Notes under the pieces: generated by a model
What the model saw: only the letters and a program-made list of their open reading frames with translations
Database searches by the model: none
What the model was told of the DNA's origin: nothing
IMG/VR virus record: IMGVR_UViG_3300017613_001278
Coordinates: 1 to 45,919 of that record
Strand: one strand, 5' to 3'
DNA length: 45,919 bases
From: a virus
Program-made: the position numbers and the translations under genes
Part shown: piece by piece, positions 39,773 to 45,919 of the stretch
Layout of the letters: each line of letters opens with the position of its first letter
Numbering within the stretch: the first letter of the stretch is position 1

Positions 39773-40212
39773 TATCTACTTATTATTGTTTGCCAGTTCT
39801 GCTTTAATATAGGCTTAGTGTACTTAATAATAAAATCCTTCATTAAGTCGCTTTGTATGCCTAGAATTACGTTATTTTCATAGTGAGTTACAAGGTACTT
39901 AAAATACTCCACATTAGCCGTAATTATCGCCTGTGTTGTGGTTGTATCAATTTGTATGCTTCTGTATAAGTCTCCTGTATCTTTTAGTGTTACTCTATTG
40001 GTCGGCTGTCCTTTTCTTCGCTTATATTGCTTGGTACTATCTGCATAGCTAGGAACAAAACTAATGTTTAGCGAGTCCTTGCCGCTATCCATTTGGTCGG
40101 TTTGGTCGTCTATTAGAACACCCTTGTTTCTATCTATCGACTCTTTGATGCTTGGATTGATAGCTTTTTCAAGTGCGTTTATCTTTCTTATTAGTCGTTC
40201 CGCTGCTCCCAT
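39772..40212 (-). CDS. Head-tail joining / tail completion protein
   Basis: 146 aa with basic helical start (AAERLIRKINALEKAI), then LKDTGDLYRSIQIDT, resembling HK97-gp10-type or related virion-morphogenesis proteins (a helix, then D-T-G-x-L motif followed by beta strands). Follows connector genes and precedes the LamG protein. Confidence 0.65.
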   Translation of the reverse strand: MGAAERLIRKINALEKAINPSIKESIDRNKGVLIDDQTDQMDSGKDSLNISFVPSYADSTKQYKRRKGQPTNRVTLKDTGDLYRSIQIDTTTTQAIITANVEYFKYLVTHYENNVILGIQSDLMKDFIIKYTKPILKQNWQTIISR

Positions 40213-40399
40213 TTTCTACCGCCTTTTTAATTCTGTCAATAAAAGATTGCATTTCTGCTTTATGCTCTTTAGTTTCATCATAAAGCACTTGTTTACTATC
40301 GCTTATAATAGAACTAATAGAAGAAATTATATCATACTTTTCTTGTATCTCTTGCTCAATCTTTGTGTTTTTCGGTTTAAGTGGGGTTGCTTGTATCAT
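40169..40399 (-). CDS. Small helical protein of the connector region
   Basis: 76 aa, charged, helical (TKIEQEIQEKYDIISSISSI). Overlaps the next gene by 44 nt and the previous by 4 nt. Function unknown. Confidence 0.45.
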   Translation of the reverse strand: MIQATPLKPKNTKIEQEIQEKYDIISSISSIISDSKQVLYDETKEHKAEMQSFIDRIKKAVENGSSGTTNKKDKRT

Positions 40400-41553
40400 C
40401 CCGCTGCCCCGTATTTAGTCTTAGGAAGTTTAGCACTTGGCAAACAATCACCTCTAACATTGCCCATGTCCAAATTTAAAGCTTCTATGGCTTTTGATAG
40501 CTTTTGATTTAGTGGGGGGTTGTCAGTATCTGTCGTTCCTTCCAGGTCTCTAATTATCATTATTTTTACACTTTCCTCAATGTTGTTTAGCTGTGTGCTA
40601 GACTTCATCATTTCGAGTACCTTCATGGCAACTGCCAAACCTATTACATTGGCAAAGTTTCTCCTGTTGTCCTTCCAAAATTGAGTAAGGTCGCATCCAA
40701 TTGTGATGTTAAAATTAAAACCCCAATTATTCGTATTGGTTTGAATAACTATCGAAGGGTTGAACATTGTACCCTTTGCAGGAAGTGACGCACTAGGTAC
40801 GTAAAATCCCTTCATCACTAAGCGGTTTCTAATGCTTTTATACTTAACATCATTCGCCTTTGCTGTAGCTCCACATTGATTACAATACCCATTAAGCCAG
40901 TTCATAGCAGAATACTGGACAGCTTGCGAACTCTGTAAGGCTAAATCATCCTGATAGTATCCGATATACCAAGTTCCTCCAGAAATAACACCATTATCAA
41001 AATCAAGTATCTGCCTATGTTCTTCCCATCCGAAAGAGTACGTTGCAGTAGATGAATATTGGAATATCGTAACAGGCGTGGTTTTGCTACTATGATAAAC
41101 GTAGATATCTAAGTCAGTTACCGCAGCGGTTAAATACAGCCCAATTCGGTTAATTATAGCCCGTATGCCTGTCTCTTGCGACACTTCAAACATTACCCCA
41201 CAAAAACGGCTTTCGTTCGTCATTGTAGCAGTTTTGCGACCGACATTATAAACTACATTGTTAGTTGCTATTGTTTTTCCAAAACGCCCCAATTGCTTCT
41301 CAGTAACTATTCGGTTTAGTACTTGTGTAATTCCATCAGTTTCTACATCTGCCAAGAACGTTGTAAGCGGTCTTTCATCTAGCAAAGAAGTGATATAGTC
41401 TAACCGTACCAGCTCATTAAAGCCTTGGTAATATTGACCAGATAGAGGCGTATCAGTATAAGGCGCACCAAGTGCAGGAATTTCGGCTGCGTTCCAAAAA
41501 TCCTTCCAACTGACTACCGTTTTTAAAATATCTACAATGCTATTATCAAACAT
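40396..41553 (-). CDS. Structural protein following the capsid gene, connector candidate
   Basis: 385 aa. Helical N-terminal part (~1-100), a beta-sandwich-like middle (GLYLTAAVTDLDIYVYHSS; SGGTWYIGYYQDDLA), one CNQCG pair, then a helical C terminus. In gene order it occupies the place of head-tail connectors. The middle looks like an inserted adhesin-type beta domain. Family not recognised. Confidence 0.5.
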   Translation of the reverse strand: MFDNSIVDILKTVVSWKDFWNAAEIPALGAPYTDTPLSGQYYQGFNELVRLDYITSLLDERPLTTFLADVETDGITQVLNRIVTEKQLGRFGKTIATNNVVYNVGRKTATMTNESRFCGVMFEVSQETGIRAIINRIGLYLTAAVTDLDIYVYHSSKTTPVTIFQYSSTATYSFGWEEHRQILDFDNGVISGGTWYIGYYQDDLALQSSQAVQYSAMNWLNGYCNQCGATAKANDVKYKSIRNRLVMKGFYVPSASLPAKGTMFNPSIVIQTNTNNWGFNFNITIGCDLTQFWKDNRRNFANVIGLAVAMKVLEMMKSSTQLNNIEESVKIMIIRDLEGTTDTDNPPLNQKLSKAIEALNLDMGNVRGDCLPSAKLPKTKYGAAG

Positions 41554-41561
41554 AATTTTTA

Positions 41562-41596
41562 TAATAAAAGGGGCTTCTAAATGCGAAAGAAGCCCC
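41562..41596 (-). terminator. Terminator after the major capsid gene
   Basis: Minus strand GGGGCTTC...GAAGCCCC (8 bp, 11-nt loop) then TTTTATTAT, immediately before the ATG at 41553. Probably leaky, raising capsid mRNA relative to downstream genes. Confidence 0.75.
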
Positions 41597-41623
41597 CCGA
41601 AATTGACAAGTAAAAGCTTCTTT

Positions 41624-42682
41624 CTATGCTGTTAAAAAGTCTACTGCTCTAATTACACCACCTTTGGCTTGCGCACCGCTGCGGTAAGGAGTCAATATAC
41701 CATAATGTACAGCAAATTGGTGTACTTCTTGTACTGCGGCTACATCGGCAGCGTTGCCAGTTAGTGCGTTAATGTCTGCGCAATCAGAATAGTACATAGT
41801 ATCTATTTGAGTTTGCAGAACATCATCGTAAACAGTACCATAAATTTTTCCTGTAGTTGTCGGTCTAGCAGCTTTCTCATCTGGAGCATTACGGAAAATC
41901 ATCCCATAAGAACCTTTAGGAGTAATGTAGCAAGATGCATCTGATGCAGCCCCAACAGTTACGCTATTGGTGAAATTGAAGTCGAACAAGCCCAGCTGAT
42001 AAGCTTCGTTCGTGTCATTACCTGCGCCTTGTGCGCCCATTTCACGAACAATTGACTCTAAGTTTGTTGAACCCAAAACATCCATGCGACCGTAAATATC
42101 ATCTGATTTTTGGATAGATGTATAGTCGTTAAATAGACCAGGGCGAAGGGCTAAAGAACATTGCAAGCGGTCGGCTACAAATGCCCCATACTTGTTACCT
42201 GCTCCTATATAGCTATTCGTATACTGCGCTTCTGGTGCTTGGGCGGCTATTAAAGCGGTATCAACGGCAGTATCTAAATTTGCATAAAGCAAATGCATGT
42301 TGTCCGTATATTTACGAGCAAACTCTTGGTTGTAGCTAATTTCGTTTTGGTCGTTCTTGGTCTGTTCCATTGTAAAAGCAACAGATACGGTTACCCAAGT
42401 AACGTTTACAAATGCACTAATAGCATCCGTTCCAGTTGCTGCACATGTGATTCCAGTACCCAAAGCACCTGCCGAAGTACTCATTACAGGGATGTCAATT
42501 GTACGCCCCCAAGAGTTACGAGCCTTCATTATTAGGTCGTTAGAAATAATACCCGTTCCGCTGTTTGCGTATTGGATAGCTTTACTTAAAAGTCCGTACT
42601 CTGCTGTGCGAACATTATATTGGTCTAAAAGGTTAGGATAATTAATTTTTATGTTATCTAAAGCCGTGGCAGTCATCGCCAT
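41624..42682 (-). CDS. Major capsid protein
   Basis: 352 aa. Follows the scaffold gene and has typical features: N-terminal arm, long helix (~100-140, EISYNQEFARKYTDNMHLLY), many small residues, balanced beta segments, no enzyme motif. Probably HK97 fold, but I judge this from order, size and composition. Contains YSDCADINALTGNAADV near the C terminus. Followed by a strong terminator, consistent with high expression. Confidence 0.85.
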   Translation of the reverse strand: MAMTATALDNIKINYPNLLDQYNVRTAEYGLLSKAIQYANSGTGIISNDLIMKARNSWGRTIDIPVMSTSAGALGTGITCAATGTDAISAFVNVTWVTVSVAFTMEQTKNDQNEISYNQEFARKYTDNMHLLYANLDTAVDTALIAAQAPEAQYTNSYIGAGNKYGAFVADRLQCSLALRPGLFNDYTSIQKSDDIYGRMDVLGSTNLESIVREMGAQGAGNDTNEAYQLGLFDFNFTNSVTVGAASDASCYITPKGSYGMIFRNAPDEKAARPTTTGKIYGTVYDDVLQTQIDTMYYSDCADINALTGNAADVAAVQEVHQFAVHYGILTPYRSGAQAKGGVIRAVDFLTA

Positions 42683-42697
42683 AATTGATAAAATTTA

Positions 42698-43594
42698 TCA
42701 CTCTAAAGACAGACCGTTTGGAAAATAGTGGTCTTGTGTAGCCTTAAAGAGGTCTTTTGTACGCTTCTCATGCCATGCCCACCCTTTGGGCTGGATGACC
42801 TTAACAAACTCATCTTTGAGTTGTGCAAAGGATTTGATATTTATAATGTTAGGAATTGCGACAATATCACCCTTAATTTTGCCTTTTCCTGCATCATCGT
42901 CAGCGTTGCCGCCTTCTTTTTTTACTTGAAACATTGAGCTAAATTCAACCGCTGCCACTTCCTGCGCTGTCATTGGCAAACCGTTGGGATTCATGTAAGG
43001 CTCATTCGTTTTGTTGTAAAATATTGTTTTGCCTCCTACTTCTTTAGCCCTCCCTATGATGCTATTTGTACGAATTTCCCTCAATTCCTGCAAGTCATCT
43101 TTAGAGTAACTTTGTTTAAAAGTTTGGTCACTTAAATAAGAGTTTATATTGTTTGCTATATTGGTACTATATTCTTTGTCGGCAAATGCTGCTATTTGCT
43201 TCCTAAGTGCTTCGTTATCTTCGTTCACTTTTGCTAATTGGGCAGCGTGTAACTGGTCTTTGTCTGTAGACTCTTTTTGTTGTTGCTCCTGATTGCCAAC
43301 TTTGTCTAATAGCTTTTTGTATTCAGTTGCCAAATGCCCAGCGTATTGACTAGTATTCATACCTTCGGGTCTTTCCTCTAAACCCATTGCAGATAATACA
43401 GCGTCATCCACTTGCTTCCATCCTTTGCCCATCGCTTTTTTACCTAGTTCTACCTCGTGTATCTCTAGATATTTCTTGCCATGCTGGTTAAGAATAGCCG
43501 CAAATTCGGGCTTATCTTTCACCATGTCAATCATTTGCTGTGTTGTTAATTCTTTTTGTTGTTCCTGTGTTGCTTTTTCTTGCTCGTTTGCCAT
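42698..43594 (-). CDS. Scaffolding protein
   Basis: 298 aa, charged, Gln/Glu/Lys-rich; central coiled coil (~85-150, LAKVNEDNEALRKQIAAFAD). Between portal-associated and capsid genes, the standard scaffold position. No protease domain seen. Its C-terminal ~60 residues are a basic helical segment likely to contact the capsid. Confidence 0.8.
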   Translation of the reverse strand: MANEQEKATQEQQKELTTQQMIDMVKDKPEFAAILNQHGKKYLEIHEVELGKKAMGKGWKQVDDAVLSAMGLEERPEGMNTSQYAGHLATEYKKLLDKVGNQEQQQKESTDKDQLHAAQLAKVNEDNEALRKQIAAFADKEYSTNIANNINSYLSDQTFKQSYSKDDLQELREIRTNSIIGRAKEVGGKTIFYNKTNEPYMNPNGLPMTAQEVAAVEFSSMFQVKKEGGNADDDAGKGKIKGDIVAIPNIINIKSFAQLKDEFVKVIQPKGWAWHEKRTKDLFKATQDHYFPNGLSLE

Positions 43595-43609
43595 AACGCC
43601 CTAGTTGTT

Positions 43610-44086
43610 TTAGAATGATTTAATGTATGCTTTTACTCTGTCAAATGACACCCCTACCTCTTTGGCTATTGCTTTTAGCCCCTCATCATCTTGCCCTTTT
43701 CCTTCCTCCATCAGTGCGTTTACTTTGCTCTTTTGGGTTGGGCTAAGGTCTTTTACTTTTGGTTTCTTTGGAGCTGATGCTGGTAGAGTTGGGTTGTTAA
43801 GTATTACCACTTTGGCAAATGCTCCATTAAACACAGTTTTAACACGTCCGCTTGTTACTTCTCGCTTCATGTCTTGCCATTTGTTAATAGAAGAGTACAC
43901 AGTCCTTGCGGTGTGTATTTTACTCATTCCATCGAGCGCATCACGTGAGCGGATGCCAATACACACGTAATGGTATTTAGCTTCTGTTTCGTGTATAAGT
44001 TTAGGTATCTTGTAGTCTCCTAAATCAAGATTGCTCAATTCCTTGGTCGCTTGCGCCAGTTGGTTGGGCTGTATCATCGCTTTCAT
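43610..44086 (-). CDS. Hypothetical protein with C-terminal helix-turn-helix
   Basis: 158 aa. The C terminus AIAKEVGVSFDRVKAYI (~139-155) fits a helix-turn-helix; the middle (KPKVKDLSPTQKSK) is basic. The first ATG lies 62 nt inside the portal gene; an inner ATG at 44077 is also possible. It lies between portal and scaffold, unusual for a DNA-binding protein. Confidence 0.55.
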   Translation of the reverse strand: MKAMIQPNQLAQATKELSNLDLGDYKIPKLIHETEAKYHYVCIGIRSRDALDGMSKIHTARTVYSSINKWQDMKREVTSGRVKTVFNGAFAKVVILNNPTLPASAPKKPKVKDLSPTQKSKVNALMEEGKGQDDEGLKAIAKEVGVSFDRVKAYIKSF

Positions 44087-45791
44087 CTTGTGGTAGTTTC
44101 TGTTTTGTATAATGTAATAAAGTTTTTTTGATGCTTTCTATTTTCTTATCGTAGGTCAAGTCTTTGCCAAACTCTACAATACTTCCGTTCTCTCTTTCAA
44201 ACTGTCCTAAAAGGTCGTTAAAATTGGACTTGATATAATAGTCCTCTTTTGTTATCATGAACTCCTTAAACTTATCCCTTGCCTCTATTTGTGTATCAAA
44301 AGCGTTCGGCTCTACGTCCTTTGCAATTAACATCTTTTGGATCAGGTCAGGGTTGTTCTTGTACTTCGTATGGATAAGCAATTTATTAAGCTGCTCAATT
44401 TCGGTACTTTGAACCCCTGCTATTTTAGCTTGTTGAATTACTGCTAGTATCTCTTTTTCGGTCAAGATAAAAAACTCTGTTCCAAAACTAGCACTAACCT
44501 TTACGTCAACATTGTACACTAGCTTAACCATTCCTTTAACTATCCACTTGTATAGCTCATTCAAGTAACTAGCTATATCAAGTAAAGGCTTCTTTCTGCT
44601 CTCCATAATAGCCATAACTTGTGTCTCATTCATTGCCTCACGGCTCAATGCACTATTATAGCCTGTTGTGTTAACTTTTATACTGTTTACCCTTCCTGCT
44701 TGCTTTTCTCCTGTGTATTTTAAAGAATTTACATCAGGTGCGATAAATTGGGTCAAGCCTCTTGTGTCTTGGTCTTCTTTATCTGTTCCGACTACTACAC
44801 CTACTAACGTTCCAGGTCCTATCAATTGCTTATTCGCACAGCTTGGGCATTCTGTATGATAACCCTCTGTAGTTACAACATTGTCCTCGTTCTGAATAGG
44901 TTCAATATAAAGCTGCCCGTTTGTACAACCTCTGTCGCAATCATCATCTGCGTGTTGCAATATCTGAAACGCTGCGAAGTTGTCTTGATAGAACTCGAAC
45001 AAGTCAATTTGGTTGTATTGCTTCATTAGCCCACGAACAGGAGATAACGGCACACACCTATCAAAATGATGTTCATCTATCAATGGCTTATCGAAAAAGA
45101 ACTTTGCTGGGCAATACCCTAAATTATGAGGGGCATCTAATACCTCGCTTAACATTCCTTTTTCTTCCAATACCACACGGTAAGACTTTGCATCATAAAC
45201 AGCGTACTTTGTCCATTCTTTACCGTCCTCGGTCTTTCCTGTTGAATGTATAAAGATAAACACCGTAAAGTTACCGTGCTTATCGTCCTGATAGCCAACT
45301 ATTCTTTCATTTGGAATAGCCAGTAGCAACGGTTCGCCCTTATCGTCTTTATCCAATACTACAACCGTATTAGGCGCACACTTTAGAACTCTTTTACCTT
45401 TTGCTTCTATCCAATTACGAACATTGAGCATAGACAACATTCCCTCTGCTGCCTCCTTTGCTCTGTCATTAGGATAGTCAACACTAAAATGAGCATTGCG
45501 CCCATCGAATACCTTATACAAATCAAGCATTATATCGTTAGATATGTTGTTGATAGGCAAAGGAAGGGCATAGTACTTGGTTATAGCTTTGAATTTCTCT
45601 GCCGTTAGTTTATTAGCTAACGAACTTTCAAGCTCCTGCCAAGCAGTCTCATTACTCAAAGCATACCCATCTAAGGGCAAAGTAAAAACACGAAGCCTAG
45701 ACTGGTACTTATTCCCCTCCGCTATCTTCGCTTGGTTTGGTCTTCTTTTTACCAGTTCGACCGCTTGGGAGTTTGATAAGTTCATTTCCAT
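44025..45791 (-). CDS. Portal protein
   Basis: 588 aa. Dodecameric ring at the packaging vertex. Size, acidic/helical C terminus, and position before scaffold and capsid support the call. The middle contains an unusual Cys cluster, Cx3C at 285/289 and Cx2C at 315/318, able to bind zinc. Starts within the 64-aa frame (83-nt overlap), so an internal start may be used. No protease or ADP-ribosyl domain seen. Confidence 0.82.
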   Translation of the reverse strand: MEMNLSNSQAVELVKRRPNQAKIAEGNKYQSRLRVFTLPLDGYALSNETAWQELESSLANKLTAEKFKAITKYYALPLPINNISNDIMLDLYKVFDGRNAHFSVDYPNDRAKEAAEGMLSMLNVRNWIEAKGKRVLKCAPNTVVVLDKDDKGEPLLLAIPNERIVGYQDDKHGNFTVFIFIHSTGKTEDGKEWTKYAVYDAKSYRVVLEEKGMLSEVLDAPHNLGYCPAKFFFDKPLIDEHHFDRCVPLSPVRGLMKQYNQIDLFEFYQDNFAAFQILQHADDDCDRGCTNGQLYIEPIQNEDNVVTTEGYHTECPSCANKQLIGPGTLVGVVVGTDKEDQDTRGLTQFIAPDVNSLKYTGEKQAGRVNSIKVNTTGYNSALSREAMNETQVMAIMESRKKPLLDIASYLNELYKWIVKGMVKLVYNVDVKVSASFGTEFFILTEKEILAVIQQAKIAGVQSTEIEQLNKLLIHTKYKNNPDLIQKMLIAKDVEPNAFDTQIEARDKFKEFMITKEDYYIKSNFNDLLGQFERENGSIVEFGKDLTYDKKIESIKKTLLHYTKQKLPQDESDDTAQPTGASDQGIEQS

Positions 45792-45903
45792 CTAAGGCGT
45801 ATTTTTCAGTCTCTACAATCTTAAAACGCTTATGCGCTCCCTTGAGCTTTAACAATGCCGCAGCATGTTCAAAACTAAGTTCTACAACCGTGTCAGACTG
45901 CAA
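45709..45903 (-). CDS. Small protein upstream of portal, TTG start at window edge
   Basis: 64 aa from TTG at 45903 after an A-rich stretch (AAAAATTAAAAAATTG). Joined to the other window end, it would lie 15 nt after the stop of the 216-aa gene at position 2. The C terminus is basic then acidic (GKKKTKPSEDSGGE). If the contig is circular the start is as given. Function unknown. Confidence 0.5.
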   Translation of the reverse strand: MQSDTVVELSFEHAAALLKLKGAHKRFKIVETEKYALDGNELIKLPSGRTGKKKTKPSEDSGGE

Positions 45904-45919
45904 TTTTTTAATTTTTACT

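Noticed and set aside
1-45919. tRNA genes, CRISPR array, diversity-generating retroelement, integrase or attachment site
   Set aside because: I looked for cloverleaf, repeat-spacer, reverse-transcriptase and recombinase signatures and saw none; a tool search could still find a tRNA.

Overview
The window looks like the essentially complete genome of a tailed, probably siphovirus-type phage of a Bacteroidota host. Phage identity rests on large terminase, portal, scaffold, capsid, tail-chaperone and tape-measure genes. The host inference rests on promoters of the Bacteroidota form (TTG about 20 nt before TAnnTTTG) and on A-rich start-codon leaders (for example AAAACAAACAAAATG) in place of Shine-Dalgarno sites. 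I see no integrase, partition genes, tRNA, CRISPR array or DNA polymerase, so a virulent life style is likely but not proven.

Layout. The minus-strand late block is split by the window ends. It starts at a promoter near 5.3 kb, runs leftward through small genes and both terminase candidates to position 2, and resumes at 45.9 kb. From there it goes through portal, scaffold, capsid, connectors, tail chaperones with a -1 frameshift, tape measure, tail tip and receptor-binding candidates, and small membrane proteins, ending at 25.4 kb. The two ends join as a normal gene junction, so the contig is probably circular or circularly permuted.

5.3-7.1 kb (plus): an isolated three-gene membrane-protein operon of unknown function. 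7.1-19.1 kb (minus): replication and DNA-processing genes (DnaB-like helicase, replication initiator with internal 11-bp iterons, GIY-YIG and HNH nucleases, VRR-NUC nuclease, cytosine-C5 methyltransferase, SNF2-helicase/methyltransferase fusion) and a secreted glucosaminidase endolysin. 19.2-25.3 kb (plus): an early operon with a Rad52-like annealing protein, a YopX-like protein and many small proteins. Divergent promoters at 19.16-19.24 kb separate these two blocks.

The most unusual signal is a pair of leader RNAs at 11.93-12.08 and 15.77-15.91 kb. Each has its own promoter, a long two-part terminator hairpin with an apical mini-stem, and an apical loop carrying 7 nt complementary to a segment near the RNA 5' end, although the two RNAs share no sequence. 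Each lies directly before a gene, one of which is the helicase-methyltransferase. A second signal is a TTGCAA-N6-TTGCAA box placed identically on two promoters. Together they suggest phage-encoded control by a DNA-binding protein and by RNA attenuators.
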